Numbered from the stretch's first letter, positions 1 through 9,330 are shown. The stretch is DNA of 55,838 bases from an uncultured Clostridium sp. (GCF_947072515.1 NZ_CAMTIG010000023.1:1-55838), one strand, 5' to 3'. Notes: generated by a model from the sequence alone, not told the origin. A program made the numbers and translations.

Positions 1-1245
1 AGTATATTTACTATATTAAGTAACTTTAGAGAAAATATAAATGAAGTATATAAAGAATCTTTAGGAGAAAAGAGGGGAGATTTATTAGCATCTATTGTAT
101 TTGGTCAGGATGAGAATTTAAAAGAGTATGATAAAGAGTTAATGAATAAGCTTGGAATTATTCACGCTGTAAGTGTTTCAGGATTACACGTAGGATTAAT
201 TTTTTTGATTTTCAAAAAAATTTTTAATAAAGATATTGGAATAATAGGAACCTTTATTTATGTAATTATAACTGGAATGAATTTTTCAAGTATGAGAGCC
301 TTTATTTTGTTATTCTTTATTTATTTAGGAGAAAAAACATATAAAACTCCATATAATATTGGAACATTAGCAGTTTCGGCAATAATAATATTTTTTTATA
401 AACCATATGGAATATTTGATATAGGATATCAATTATCATATGGAGCTACGCTTGGAATTATTTTATTTAATGAAAAAATAGAAGACAAACTTTATAAAAT
501 AAACAAATTAGCTAGAGGCCCAATAAGTATAGCATTATCAGCACAAATTTTTGTTTTTCCACTTTTAATAATTTATTTTAAGAGTTTTTCAACAGCATTT
601 ATTATAGGAAATATTATTCTTATTCCTATAATAAACCTAATATTAATTTTGGGGATAATAGGAATTTCAACTATTAACATACCTATACTATTTAATTTTA
701 TAATATTTTTATTAATGAATACTATAAATATATTTGAAAATTTAAGTAGGATTATTAAATATATAGGTTTTGAAAAAATTTATATGGGAGAAATAGTTGC
801 ATATTTTTATTTGTTTGTAATTATGTGCTTTTACTTATATAAAAAAAATATTAAATTTGCAAAATATATGCCAATACCTTATGGAATTTTCTTGTTAATT
901 TCTATATATGGAGTAAATCCTCAAATAACTTATTTAAAAGAAGGTGGAATCCTCTTAAAATATAAAGGTGAAAAAATATTTATGTCTAACAATAAAAAGA
1001 TTGATGTAGAAGATATATATAATAAAACGGGTGCAAGAATTTTTAGAGGCGAAAACTTAAAGATAGATTCTGAAAAAACTATTAAGACTTATAATAAGGA
1101 CTTTTTATTGAATATAGATGATAAAATATACTATATAAATATGACAAATGAGAAAAAGGATACAGTATATGATATAATAAATTTTAAAGAAGGAAGAGAA
1201 AAGAAAGTAAAGATTTTAAAAAATAAAAAATTAGTTATAGAATAG
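1..1245 (+). CDS. comEC: ComEC/Rec2 DNA uptake channel, C-terminal part (5' truncated by window edge)
   Basis: The reading frame is open from base 1, so the gene starts upstream of the window. The visible part is rich in hydrophobic helices and carries the ComEC competence-domain signature VSVSGLHVGL shortly after position 142. ComEC is the inner-membrane channel that brings single-stranded DNA into the cell during transformation. After the membrane segments comes a short soluble tail of roughly 100 residues. No long beta-lactamase-like hydrolase domain with HxHxDH is visible, so this looks like the short clostridial form. It is followed after a few bases by holA, the usual neighbour. Family call is secure; competence of the strain is not implied. 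Confidence 0.9.
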   Translation, partial: SIFTILSNFRENINEVYKESLGEKRGDLLASIVFGQDENLKEYDKELMNKLGIIHAVSVSGLHVGLIFLIFKKIFNKDIGIIGTFIYVIITGMNFSSMRAFILLFFIYLGEKTYKTPYNIGTLAVSAIIIFFYKPYGIFDIGYQLSYGATLGIILFNEKIEDKLYKINKLARGPISIALSAQIFVFPLLIIYFKSFSTAFIIGNIILIPIINLILILGIIGISTINIPILFNFIIFLLMNTINIFENLSRIIKYIGFEKIYMGEIVAYFYLFVIMCFYLYKKNIKFAKYMPIPYGIFLLISIYGVNPQITYLKEGGILLKYKGEKIFMSNNKKIDVEDIYNKTGARIFRGENLKIDSEKTIKTYNKDFLLNIDDKIYYINMTNEKKDTVYDIINFKEGREKKVKILKNKKLVIE

Positions 1246-1262
1246 ATTTTAAGGTGATAAAT

Positions 1263-2294
1263 TTGATTAATTTAGAAAATGTATTAAAAGATTTAAAAGA
1301 CGGAAAAGAGAAAAATTCGTATGTAATATGTGGTCCTGATGAGGAATTAATAAAAGAAGGTATCGATAAGATAGTTAAAAGGTATGTAAGTGGCGAAGAT
1401 GATTTAAATTTTTCGAAATTTGATGGAGCTACAGTAGAGTTTTCAGAAGTTCAAAATGCTTGTGAAACATTTCCCTTCATGGGAGATAAAAAGGTAGTTG
1501 TACTATATAGATGCCCATTTTTAAAAGAAAAGATGGATTCAAAAGCAAAAGCATTTTATAAAGAAATGAAGGAATATTTAAAAGATGTTCCAGAAACTAC
1601 AGTTTTAATAATGTATTATGTTTTTAATGATAAAAGGGAAAATGTAAAGAAAAATAGAAACTTTTTAGGATTAGAGAAAATAACTACCCTAGTACAAGTT
1701 GAAAAATTAAGAAGAGATAGTTTTTATAAAAGGTTAGATGGAATATTTAAATCTCTTGGAGGAAATATAAACACAGTAAACTTAAAGTATTATGCAGAAA
1801 AACTTCCTATGAATATGGAGATAGCAAAAAAGGAAGTAGCAAAATTAGTTGATTATACAAATGGTAGGGAAATAACTAAAGCAGATATAGATAAGAATGT
1901 TTTAAATAAAAATGATGATGATGTATTTGATTTAGTTGACTTTGTAGCTCAGAAAAAAACTGAAAAAGGGATAAAAATAGTAAATGAATTATTATTTAAA
2001 TCAGATCAACATATGCTTATTTTAATATCAATACAAAATCAAATAAAAAAATTATATGATTATAAATTATTATTAAAAGAAGGAAAATCTATAGATTTTA
2101 TACAAAAGCAAACAAGGCTACCTCTTTTTGTTGTTGAGAAAACAGTGAATCAAAGTAAAAAGTTTTCATTTAATCAATTGAAAGAAAGTATGAAATTATG
2201 TTTAGAGACGGAAAAAGCATTAAAGAGAACATCTAGAGATAAAAAGATGGAGTTAGAATTATTAATTTTAAATATGGCATTACTGAAAAAATAA
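1263..2294 (+). CDS. holA: DNA polymerase III subunit delta
   Basis: The protein of about 343 residues has the layout of HolA: an N-terminal AAA+-like domain (start NLENVLKDL, then YVICGPDE), a middle lid region and a C-terminal helical collar domain (DQHMLILISIQNQIKKLY). Delta opens the beta sliding clamp as part of the clamp loader. A TTG start at 1263 is preferred because AAGGTGA (1251-1257) sits at correct spacing. The in-frame GTG at 1254 lies inside that Shine-Dalgarno sequence. Position between comEC and rpsT is the standard Firmicute arrangement. A terminator hairpin follows the stop directly. Confidence 0.93.
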   Translation: MINLENVLKDLKDGKEKNSYVICGPDEELIKEGIDKIVKRYVSGEDDLNFSKFDGATVEFSEVQNACETFPFMGDKKVVVLYRCPFLKEKMDSKAKAFYKEMKEYLKDVPETTVLIMYYVFNDKRENVKKNRNFLGLEKITTLVQVEKLRRDSFYKRLDGIFKSLGGNINTVNLKYYAEKLPMNMEIAKKEVAKLVDYTNGREITKADIDKNVLNKNDDDVFDLVDFVAQKKTEKGIKIVNELLFKSDQHMLILISIQNQIKKLYDYKLLLKEGKSIDFIQKQTRLPLFVVEKTVNQSKKFSFNQLKESMKLCLETEKALKRTSRDKKMELELLILNMALLKK

Positions 2295-2295
2295 A

Positions 2296-2335
2296 AAAAT
2301 ACCTTACAGTATAAACTGTAAGGTATTTTATTTTT
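2296..2335 (+). terminator. Intrinsic terminator after holA
   Basis: A perfect inverted repeat with arms ATACCTTACAGT and ACTGTAAGGTAT (2299-2310 and 2315-2326) has a four-base loop and is followed by a T-rich run. It ends the comEC-holA transcript. An A-run on the other side means it could also stop transcripts coming from the minus strand. Confidence 0.85.
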
Positions 2336-2354
2336 TAAATGATTGAAAAAGTAA

Positions 2355-2376
2355 ATAACCGACCAAAGGTCGGTTT
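2355..2376 (-). terminator. Intrinsic terminator after rpsT
   Basis: Arms ACCGACC and GGTCGGT (2358-2364, 2368-2374) enclose a three-base loop. Read on the minus strand the hairpin follows the rpsT stop codon and leads into a T-rich stretch. Confidence 0.75.
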
Positions 2377-2381
2377 ATATA

Positions 2382-2645
2382 CTATGCCATAGCATTTAAT
2401 TTACTAGCTAATCTAGATTTTTTTCTAGCAGCCATGTTTTTGTGAAGAATTCCTTTAGAAGCAGCCATATCTAAAGATTTAGCAGCAGCTACAAATAAAG
2501 TGTTAGCTTCTTCAGCATTATTAGCTTCAACAGCAGTTTCAAACTTCTTTATAGCAGTTTTTAACGCTGATTTAACCATTCTATTTCTTAAAGTTTTAGT
2601 TTCAGTAACTTTAATTCTTTTCTTTGCTGATTTTATATTTGCCAT
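2382..2645 (-). CDS. rpsT: 30S ribosomal protein S20
   Basis: The 87-residue basic protein begins [20 protein letters not shown] and has the lysine/arginine-rich helical pattern of S20, a primary 16S rRNA-binding protein of the small subunit. The start at 2645 is chosen because an AGGGGGTG Shine-Dalgarno lies just upstream; a GTG codon three residues earlier falls inside that site. It is transcribed against its neighbours holA and gpr, as in other clostridia. It has its own promoter and a leader with a small hairpin (2678-2703). Confidence 0.97.
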   Translation of the reverse strand: MANIKSAKKRIKVTETKTLRNRMVKSALKTAIKKFETAVEANNAEEANTLFVAAAKSLDMAASKGILHKNMAARKKSRLASKLNAMA

Positions 2646-2677
2646 TCGTTTCACCCCCTCGAGTTTTTATAGGGTAT

Positions 2678-2703
2678 CGACATAAATTTATATAATTATG
2701 TCG
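2678..2703 (-). promoter_or_regulatory. Hairpin in the rpsT mRNA leader
   Basis: Arms CGACATAA and TTATGTCG form a perfect 8-bp stem with a ten-base loop between the inferred rpsT transcription start and its ribosome binding site. It has no T-run. A role in S20 autoregulation is possible but is only an inference. Confidence 0.5.
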
Positions 2704-2724
2704 AGGTTATATTCAACAAACCAT

Positions 2725-2753
2725 ATTATAGCATTGAAAATTTATATATTCAA
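2725..2753 (-). promoter_or_regulatory. SigA-type promoter of rpsT
   Basis: On the minus strand TTGAAT (2748-2753) and TATAAT (2725-2730) are separated by exactly 17 bp, placing the transcript start near 2718, about 70 bases before the rpsT start codon. Confidence 0.7.
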
Positions 2754-2816
2754 GTATTAATTTTCAACAAAGAGGAAAAATAAACTTAAATCTATATAAT
2801 AAAAGGAGAGAAAAAT

Positions 2817-3791
2817 ATGATTAACATAAGGACAGACCTAGCTTTAGAGGCTACAGAAAATTATAAAAAAATGAATGAAAAAGAGATGGATGGAATAATT
2901 ATAGAAGAAAAAGAAACAGAAAATGTGAAGATAACATCTATAAAAGTCGTAAATGAAGAGGGAAGTATAAAAATAGGAAAGCCATTAGGAAATTATATTA
3001 CTGTAGAAATTTCAGAAAATACTGTGTATGATCCAAAGTTAATGGAGGAAAGTGCGGTTATATGTGGAAAGATATTGAGAAAACTTATAGGAGTGGAAGA
3101 AGAAAAAACTGCTTTAGTAGTGGGACTTGGAAATTGGAAGGTTACTCCTGATTCTTTAGGTCCAAAAGTAATGGAAAAAATAATGATAACAAGACACTTA
3201 AAAAAAATAATGCCAGAAGAGTTTGATGAAGAAATAAATTCAGTATGTGCGATATCACCAGGAGTACTTGGACTAACTGGAATTGAGACAGTTGAAATTG
3301 TAAAAGGATTGGTACAAAAAATAAAGCCATCAGTTGTAATATGTGTAGATTCTTTAGCATCTAGAAAAATAGAGAGAATAAATAGAACTATACAAATAAG
3401 TGATGCAGGGATATCACCAGGAGCAGGCGTAAACAATAAAAGAATGAGAATAGACGAAGAGAGCCTAGGGGTTAAAGTAATAGCTATAGGTGTGCCTACA
3501 GTAGTTGATGCAGCAACGATTGTAAATGACAGTATGGATTTAATTTTAGAAGAGTTAAGTCAAATGTCAGAAAGAGATGGAGAGTTTTATAAAATGTTAA
3601 GTACGATAGATAAGAATGAAAAATCTAAGCTTATAAAATCCTTATTAAAACCTTATTTAGGAGATCTTATGGTTACACCTAAAGAAGTGGATTTAGTTAT
3701 TGATGGATTTTCAAAAATAATTTCTAAAAGCATAAATATAGGAGTACAGCCAAATTTAGAAATAGAAGAAATAAATAACTTTATGAATTAG
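2817..3791 (+). CDS. gpr: Germination protease GPR (SASP endopeptidase)
   Basis: GPR degrades small acid-soluble spore proteins at germination, releasing DNA and amino acids. The 324-residue protein shows the family blocks VVGLGNWKVTPDSLGP, TGIETVEIVKG, PGAGVNNKR and VTPKEVDLVI. In Bacillus GPR the zymogen loses an N-terminal propeptide by cleavage just before a sequence like IRTDLAVEA. Here the protein starts MINIRTDLALEA, so at most about three residues could be removed. Start 2817 follows an AAAGGAGAG site at good spacing. It lies beside spoIIP, as usual. Expression in the forespore (SigF/SigG) is known for the family; no clear forespore promoter was recognised here. Confidence 0.95.
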   Translation: MINIRTDLALEATENYKKMNEKEMDGIIIEEKETENVKITSIKVVNEEGSIKIGKPLGNYITVEISENTVYDPKLMEESAVICGKILRKLIGVEEEKTALVVGLGNWKVTPDSLGPKVMEKIMITRHLKKIMPEEFDEEINSVCAISPGVLGLTGIETVEIVKGLVQKIKPSVVICVDSLASRKIERINRTIQISDAGISPGAGVNNKRMRIDEESLGVKVIAIGVPTVVDAATIVNDSMDLILEELSQMSERDGEFYKMLSTIDKNEKSKLIKSLLKPYLGDLMVTPKEVDLVIDGFSKIISKSINIGVQPNLEIEEINNFMN

Positions 3792-3855
3792 AAAAAAACT
3801 ATAATAATTATGTTAATTCTCTCATATATTGTAAAAGAGATAGGGAGGGATTAAC

Positions 3856-4917
3856 TTGGGTGGAGAAACTAATATAGTAAAAAAGAAGGTATTTGGAGGA
3901 ATAAATATAGATTTAAGTGTTATGGGACTATTACTAATCTTAATATTATTTTTTGGAAGATGTTTTTATATTATGACTAATAGTTTTGATAGAGGTGCAC
4001 TTCCTTATGTACAATTATTAAATTATGGATTACCAGTAGTAGAAGAAGTAGCATATAACGAAGAGGACTTTGCAGAAAGTTATACCTCATTAAAATCTGT
4101 TGCTTTAGAAGCAATTGGAATTAATGAAGATTATGCATATAAAATTTTAAAAACAGAATTGCCTTATTTAGGTGATAACTTAATTGCAGATAGTGGAGAA
4201 GTACCAGGATATGATGATTTTAAATTAGGTGATGATTCAGTTGCAAAATATGATAAAGAAGAGCAAAGTCAATATGAAGAAGAACTAAAAGAAGCATTAA
4301 AAACTAAAAAACCTAAAATATTAATAGTAAATACGCATACGACAGAAAACTATGCTGAATCAGGAGGAAAATTTACTACTAACAAAAATCATAGTGTAGT
4401 AGGGGTTGCTGAAGTTATAGAGAAAGAATTAAAAGAAAAGTATGGTGTAGATATTATATTTGATAAAACAGTTCATGATGTTTCGTATAATGATGCGTAC
4501 AAGAGAACACAAGAAACTTATAAAAGATATGTTGAGAAATATGGAAATAACTTTGATATGGTAATAGATCTTCATAGAGATGGAACAAAGAGTACTAATA
4601 AAAAACCATTTTATGCAAAAGTAAATGGTGAAGATGCAGCTAAGATAATGTTTGTTAATAGTAAAAGCTCTCCATACTTTGCACAAAATGATAAGATGGC
4701 AAGAGAGTTAATAAAAATAACAAATAAATTATATCCAGGACTTAATAGACAAAATGAGCCATGGACGTATAATACGGGAATATATGGATTAGCTCAACAA
4801 GTAGCAAAAAATTCTGTAATAATTGAGGTAGGAGCAAATATAAGTACAACTAAGGAAGCACAAAAATCAGGTGAATATATAGCAAGAGTAATAGCAGAAT
4901 ATTTAAAAGAAAAATAG
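3856..4917 (+). CDS. spoIIP: Stage II sporulation protein P (peptidoglycan amidase)
   Basis: SpoIIP is the N-acetylmuramoyl-L-alanine amidase of the DMP engulfment machine, working with SpoIID and SpoIIM at the sporulation septum. The 353-residue protein has an N-terminal membrane anchor near residues 18-38. The C-terminal catalytic domain shows VNTHTTENYAESGG, MVIDLHRDG and VIIEVGAN, which hold the likely zinc-binding His and Glu residues. The start is a TTG at 3856 placed seven bases after AGGGAGGG. A strong hairpin follows the stop codon (4943-4982) and covers the ribosome binding site of the next gene. Confidence 0.94.
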   Translation: MGGETNIVKKKVFGGINIDLSVMGLLLILILFFGRCFYIMTNSFDRGALPYVQLLNYGLPVVEEVAYNEEDFAESYTSLKSVALEAIGINEDYAYKILKTELPYLGDNLIADSGEVPGYDDFKLGDDSVAKYDKEEQSQYEEELKEALKTKKPKILIVNTHTTENYAESGGKFTTNKNHSVVGVAEVIEKELKEKYGVDIIFDKTVHDVSYNDAYKRTQETYKRYVEKYGNNFDMVIDLHRDGTKSTNKKPFYAKVNGEDAAKIMFVNSKSSPYFAQNDKMARELIKITNKLYPGLNRQNEPWTYNTGIYGLAQQVAKNSVIIEVGANISTTKEAQKSGEYIARVIAEYLKEK

Positions 4918-4942
4918 TGGTGTATATAAATAGAAACAGATG

Positions 4943-4982
4943 TCAATCCTTCTAAAGAGAGAACTCGCTTTAGGAGGATTGA
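4943..4982 (+). promoter_or_regulatory. Long hairpin that buries the downstream ribosome binding site
   Basis: Arms TCAATCCTTCTAAAG (4943-4957) and CTTTAGGAGGATTGA (4968-4982) pair over 15 positions with a single U-G wobble and a ten-base loop. The 3' arm contains the AGGAGG Shine-Dalgarno (4972-4977) of the gene starting at 4986. There is no T-run, so it is not a classical terminator. Confidence 0.8.
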
Positions 4983-4985
4983 TTT

Positions 4986-5315
4986 ATGAAAAAGAAAAAA
5001 GTTCTAGTAAGTATATATTTTTGTGCTTTAGTTTTAGTAATGACTGTAGCACTATTAAATATAAATAAAGAAAATACAAGTGCATTATCACCACTTGGAG
5101 TATCGGCAGATGAAAATTTCCAAATGGTTAGTGAAGAATTTGGAAAAGATTTTGAAAGGTTTATTCAAGATAAAGTAGCAGTTAAAACCTATGAAGAGGA
5201 AGATGGTATCTTGATAAAGTTTGGAGAAGTAAATTTAAAATTAAAGAATAGCTCTAAATTGATAGAAGCTATAGGAGATAGATTTAATAGTATAATAGAA
5301 ACTATTACAGGATAG
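4986..5315 (+). CDS. Small exported or membrane-anchored protein of unknown function
   Basis: The 109-residue protein is not recognised as a named family. It starts with a lysine cluster and a hydrophobic segment (about residues 4-25) that looks like a signal peptide or anchor. A mostly acidic, probably extracellular domain of about 80 residues follows and contains no cysteines. It sits between spoIIP and lepA and shares the spoIIP transcription direction, so a sporulation-linked role is possible but unproven. Its ribosome binding site is enclosed in a 15-bp hairpin, suggesting conditional translation. Confidence 0.75.
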   Translation: MKKKKVLVSIYFCALVLVMTVALLNINKENTSALSPLGVSADENFQMVSEEFGKDFERFIQDKVAVKTYEEEDGILIKFGEVNLKLKNSSKLIEAIGDRFNSIIETITG

Positions 5316-5378
5316 AATAAATTTATAAAAATTTAATAGAGCAGTTTCGAGAGTTTAACAAAATACTCACACATTAGA

Positions 5379-5401
5379 GCTAAATTATGTTATAATTTAG
5401 C
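5379..5401 (+). promoter_or_regulatory. Palindrome overlapping a TATAAT box upstream of lepA
   Basis: Perfect 10-bp arms GCTAAATTAT and ATAATTTAGC are separated by three bases. TATAAT (5391-5396) lies inside the right arm. No convincing -35 hexamer is found at 16-18 bp upstream. It could be an operator-controlled promoter for lepA or a small RNA hairpin. Confidence 0.4.
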
Positions 5402-5467
5402 TTGATTTTATAAATGGGGGTGAAAGAGACTGCTTAATACATAAAAGAAGGGCAGTTTTATATATAT

Positions 5468-7273
5468 ATGAAAAATGATAGACAAAAATTTATAAGAAAT
5501 TTTTCCATTGTAGCGCATATAGACCACGGTAAGTCAACCCTAGCAGATAGGCTATTAGAAATAACAGGAACACTTACAAAAAGAGAAATGGAAGAACAAG
5601 TTTTAGATAATATGGAGATTGAAAGAGAAAGAGGAATAACTATTAAATCTCAAGCAGCTAGACTTATATACAGAAGAAAAAATGGAGAAGAATATACTTT
5701 AAACCTTATAGACACTCCAGGGCATGTAGATTTTACATACGAAGTTTCAAGAAGTTTAGCAGCTTGTGAAGGTGCTGTATTAGTAGTTGATGCAACACAA
5801 GGTATTCAAGCTCAAACATTAGCTAACTGCTATTTAGCTTTAGATAATGATTTAGAAATAACTCCAGTTATAAACAAAGTAGATCTTCCATCTGCAAGAC
5901 CAGAGGAAGTAAAAACAGAAATTGAAGATGTTATAGGAATAGTTGCAGAAGAAGCACCTATGATATCAGCTAAAACAGGACTGAATGTAGAAGATGTTTT
6001 AGAAGCTGTAATTAGAGATATACCAGCACCATCAGGAGATGAGGAAGCACCACTTAAAGCTTTAGTATTCGATTCTTATTATGACACTTATAAAGGTGTT
6101 GTATCTTATGTAAGAGTTAATGATGGAGTAGTTAAGCCAGGAACTAAAATTAAATTTATGGCAACTGACAAGGTGTATGACGTAACAGAAGTTGGAGTAT
6201 TTACACCAGGATTATATCCAATAAACGAATTAAGAGCAGGAGATGTTGGATATATTACTGCATCTATAAAAAATGTAAAAGATGCTAGAGTTGGGGATAC
6301 AATTACTGAAAAAGGTAGAGAAACTGAAAAAGCACTACCAGGATATAAACCAGCAATACCAATGGTATACTCAGGAATATATCCAGTAGATGGAGCAAAA
6401 TATGAAGAACTTAAAGAAGCATTAGAAAAACTACAAATAAATGATGCTGCCTTAAACTTTGAACCAGAAACATCAGTAGCATTAGGATTCGGATTTAGAT
6501 GTGGATTCTTAGGACTTCTTCATATGGAAATAATTCAAGAAAGAATTGAAAGAGAATTTAATCTTGATATTATTACTACGGCACCATCAGTTATATATAA
6601 AATAAAGAAAACAAATGGAGAAGAATTAGATATTACAAATCCAACTAACTTACCTCCAATGACAGAAATTGATTATATGGAAGAGCCTATAGTAAAGGCG
6701 TCTATAATAACACCTACAGAATACGTAGGATCAGTTATGGAGTTCTGTCAAGAAAGAAGAGGAACATATATTGATATGACATATATGGAAGAGACTAGAG
6801 CTGTAATAAACTATGAAATTCCGTTAAATGAAATAGTATATGATTTCTTTGATACTTTAAAATCAAAAACTAGAGGGTATGCATCTTTAGATTATGAATT
6901 TAAAGGGTATGTAAGAGCTAACCTTGTAAAACTTGATATTCTTTTAAATGGAGATGTTGTTGATGCACTTTCAATGATTGTACCAGAAGAAAGAAGTTAT
7001 CATAAAGGTAGAGGAATTACAGAAAAACTTAAAGAAATAATTCCAAGACAAATGTTTGAAGTACCAATTCAGGCTGCTGTTGGATCAAAAATCATAGCAA
7101 GAGAAACAGTTAAAGCTATGAGAAAAGACGTATTAGCAAAATGTTATGGTGGAGATATTTCAAGAAAAAGAAAGCTTTTAGAAAAGCAAAAAGAAGGAAA
7201 GAAGAGAATGAGACAAGTGGGAACAGTAGAAGTTCCACAAGAAGCATTCATGTCTATATTGAAAGTAGATTAA
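5468..7273 (+). CDS. lepA: Elongation factor 4 (LepA) GTPase
   Basis: LepA is a ribosome-binding translational GTPase related to EF-G. The 601-residue protein shows G1 AHIDHGKST, the switch region [10 protein letters not shown]3 DTPGHVDF and G4 NKVD. The family C-terminal domain includes [20 protein letters not shown]. Length is typical. The ATG at 5468 is the only start before an in-frame stop. The nearest purine-rich stretch (GAAGGG, around 5447-5452) is unusually far from it, so translation initiation may be weak or depend on leader structure. A strong terminator follows the gene. Confidence 0.98.
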   Translation: MKNDRQKFIRNFSIVAHIDHGKSTLADRLLEITGTLTKREMEEQVLDNMEIERERGITIKSQAARLIYRRKNGEEYTLNLIDTPGHVDFTYEVSRSLAACEGAVLVVDATQGIQAQTLANCYLALDNDLEITPVINKVDLPSARPEEVKTEIEDVIGIVAEEAPMISAKTGLNVEDVLEAVIRDIPAPSGDEEAPLKALVFDSYYDTYKGVVSYVRVNDGVVKPGTKIKFMATDKVYDVTEVGVFTPGLYPINELRAGDVGYITASIKNVKDARVGDTITEKGRETEKALPGYKPAIPMVYSGIYPVDGAKYEELKEALEKLQINDAALNFEPETSVALGFGFRCGFLGLLHMEIIQERIEREFNLDIITTAPSVIYKIKKTNGEELDITNPTNLPPMTEIDYMEEPIVKASIITPTEYVGSVMEFCQERRGTYIDMTYMEETRAVINYEIPLNEIVYDFFDTLKSKTRGYASLDYEFKGYVRANLVKLDILLNGDVVDALSMIVPEERSYHKGRGITEKLKEIIPRQMFEVPIQAAVGSKIIARETVKAMRKDVLAKCYGGDISRKRKLLEKQKEGKKRMRQVGTVEVPQEAFMSILKVD

Positions 7274-7280
7274 ATAAATT

Positions 7281-7310
7281 AGAGCCTAAAATTTTAGGCT
7301 CTATTTTTTT
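7281..7310 (+). terminator. Intrinsic terminator after lepA
   Basis: A perfect 22-bp palindrome (arm AGAGCCTAAAA) is followed by eight T residues. Confidence 0.92.
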
Positions 7311-7425
7311 TGATTCTAAAAGTTACAAAAAGAAGACAAATGTTGACAAAGTATAGAATTTTCACAAATCTTAAAATTTCTATGATAGAATAAAATTAAG
7401 GAACTAAGAAAGAGAGGATACGAAA

Positions 7426-7863
7426 ATGTTTTTAAAAGAACTAAATAATGATGAAAAGAGAGCTTTTGCAAATTTAATATATAAATTAGCAGAAATCGAT
7501 AAGAAACTAGCAAAAAATGAAAAGAAATTAATCAAAGAATATCTAAAAGAATTAGAAATAAAGGAAGATGGATTCTCAAAGTTAAGTTATAACGAAATAA
7601 TGTTTGTTTTGACTAAATCAACAGATAGAAAAAAGAAAATAATTTATTTTGAATTATTAGGATTAGCTTTAGTTGATGGGAATTATGAAGAAAAAGAAAT
7701 AGATTACTTAGATAAGGTAGCATCAGAATTAGGACTTACAAGAGTAAATAAAATAGCATTTGCGAACTTCTTCTATAAATTTAAAGTTAAACACAATGTT
7801 CCAATTATAAAAACTGAAGGAAAAGAAATTAATTTAGAAAGTGAAGCTGAAAAGCTATTTTAA
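7426..7863 (+). CDS. Small helical protein with TerB-like pattern
   Basis: The 145-residue protein is all-helical in appearance. It has two similar acidic-helix units: AFANLIYKLAEIDKKLAKNE near the N-terminus and LLGLALVDGNYEEKEIDYL near residues 75-93. The second resembles the TerB/DUF533-like motif in which acidic residues follow an alanine-rich helix. No enzyme motif is seen. It is a single-gene unit: lepA ends with a terminator before it and another terminator follows its stop. A GAGAGG ribosome binding site precedes ATG 7426. Function is unknown; the TerB relation is from pattern only. Confidence 0.75.
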   Translation: MFLKELNNDEKRAFANLIYKLAEIDKKLAKNEKKLIKEYLKELEIKEDGFSKLSYNEIMFVLTKSTDRKKKIIYFELLGLALVDGNYEEKEIDYLDKVASELGLTRVNKIAFANFFYKFKVKHNVPIIKTEGKEINLESEAEKLF

Positions 7864-7870
7864 TATGAAA

Positions 7871-7899
7871 AATCATTGTTTATACAATGATTTTTTTTT
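7871..7899 (+). terminator. Intrinsic terminator
   Basis: Arms AATCATTG and CAATGATT (7871-7878, 7885-7892) with a six-base loop run into a nine-base T-run. The 180 bases between here and hemW are very AT-rich and hold no other feature that could be supported. Confidence 0.88.
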
Positions 7900-8082
7900 G
7901 CTTAAATATAAAATTGAAAATAAAGAAATAAAAATAAAGGGTTTTTAGTAAGGAAAATTAAAAAAATAAATTAAGATATAAATACTAAATTTAAAGTGTT
8001 TTTATGATAGACTTATGGATAAGATAAGTTTGAAAATATAAGATCATACTTAAAAAATAATAGAAAGAGTAGAGGAGTTTTT

Positions 8083-9207
8083 ATGGAAAAAGATAAATTG
8101 TTATATGTACATATTCCTTTTTGTAAGCAAAAATGTTTTTATTGCGATTTCCCATCATTTTCACAAATAGATGATTTAAGAACAGATTACTTAAAGGCTT
8201 TAGAAAAAGAATGTGAAGAAAGAGTAGAAGGAGAGTTTTCGTCGCTTTTTATTGGTGGAGGAACACCGAGTTATTTAGAGAACGAAGAACTAGAAATTCT
8301 ATTTAATATAATAAAGAAGATAGATTTTAAAGAAGGTGCAGAAAAAACAATAGAATGTAATCCAGGGACAGTTACTAGAGAAAAATTAATGATAATGAAA
8401 AATGGTGGAATAAATAGAATAAGTTTTGGATTACAAACAACAAATAACAGTTTGCTAAAAGAAATAGGAAGAATTCATACATTTGAAGCATTTGAAGAAA
8501 ACTTTAAATTAGCAAGAGAAGTTGGATTTGATAATATAAATATAGATTTAATGTTTGGATTACCTAATCAAACTTTAGCGGATTTAGAAGAAACTCTTAA
8601 AAGAATAATTAAGTTAAATCCAGAACATATTTCATTTTATAGTTTAATAATAGAAGAAAGAACAGCATTTTATAAATTATATGAAAAAGATTTATTAAAT
8701 CTTCCAACAGAAGAAGTTGAAAGAGAAATGTATAATATGGGAAAAGACTTATTAGAAAGCTTTGGGTATAAACAATATGAATTTTCTAATTATGCAAAAG
8801 AAGGAAAAGAATGTTTTCATAATATAGGGTATTGGAAGTTGAAAGAATACCTAGGGGCGGGATCTTCTGCAAGTTCATTTTTAGATAATAAGAGAATTAA
8901 AAATATTTCAAATGTAAAATCATATATAGAGGGAGTATTACATAAAGGAAATTATATTGATGAAATTATAGATAATAGTGAAAGAGAATCTATTGAGGAA
9001 TTTATATTCTTGGGATTAAGAATGAATGAGGGAATAGATAAAAATGAGTTTGAAGAAAAGTTTTGTAAAAAAATAAATGAACTATATAAAGAAGAAATTA
9101 TTTCTAACATAAAAAAGGGGTTACTTGTAGAAACTAAGGACAAGATAAAGTTAACTAAAGAAGGCATAGAAGTATCAAATTATGTTTTAAGTGATTTTGT
9201 TGAATAG
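8083..9207 (+). CDS. hemW: HemW-type radical SAM heme chaperone (HemN-like)
   Basis: The radical-SAM cluster motif C-KQK-C-FY-C occupies residues 14, 18 and 21, followed by FIGGGTPSYL and the ECNPGTV block. At 374 residues it matches HemW, the heme-trafficking relative of coproporphyrinogen dehydrogenase HemN. HemN itself is longer with a different N-terminus. The location just before hrcA is conserved in Bacillota. Older annotations call this an oxygen-independent coproporphyrinogen oxidase; the short form argues against that activity. Confidence 0.92.
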   Translation: MEKDKLLYVHIPFCKQKCFYCDFPSFSQIDDLRTDYLKALEKECEERVEGEFSSLFIGGGTPSYLENEELEILFNIIKKIDFKEGAEKTIECNPGTVTREKLMIMKNGGINRISFGLQTTNNSLLKEIGRIHTFEAFEENFKLAREVGFDNINIDLMFGLPNQTLADLEETLKRIIKLNPEHISFYSLIIEERTAFYKLYEKDLLNLPTEEVEREMYNMGKDLLESFGYKQYEFSNYAKEGKECFHNIGYWKLKEYLGAGSSASSFLDNKRIKNISNVKSYIEGVLHKGNYIDEIIDNSERESIEEFIFLGLRMNEGIDKNEFEEKFCKKINELYKEEIISNIKKGLLVETKDKIKLTKEGIEVSNYVLSDFVE

Positions 9208-9288
9208 AGAAAATAAGAGAAAAACATAGAAAAAAAGAGTAAATAAAGAATAAATTAAATTAAAAAGCTAAAAGAAGCAATAAGATTA

Positions 9289-9317
9289 TTGACAAAAATT
9301 ATAGAAAAGAATATATT
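9289..9317 (+). promoter_or_regulatory. SigA promoter of the hrcA-grpE-dnaK-dnaJ operon
   Basis: TTGACA (9289-9294) and TATATT (9312-9317) are spaced by 17 bp, directly upstream of the CIRCE operator, which would cover the region just after the transcription start. Confidence 0.85.
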
Positions 9318-9330
9318 TTAAATATAGTCA

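Noticed and set aside
2734..2767. Inverted repeat TTGAAAATT / AATTTTCAA upstream of gpr, considered as an operator or forespore promoter element
   Set aside because: It overlaps the divergent rpsT promoter, arms are AT-only and no SigF/SigG consensus could be aligned.
2993..3436. 147-codon open frame on the minus strand inside gpr
   Set aside because: It lies fully within a well-supported gene, has no ribosome binding site and its composition is that of an antisense shadow.
7141..7356. 71-codon frame overlapping the end of lepA
   Set aside because: Starts inside lepA without a ribosome binding site and runs through the lepA terminator.
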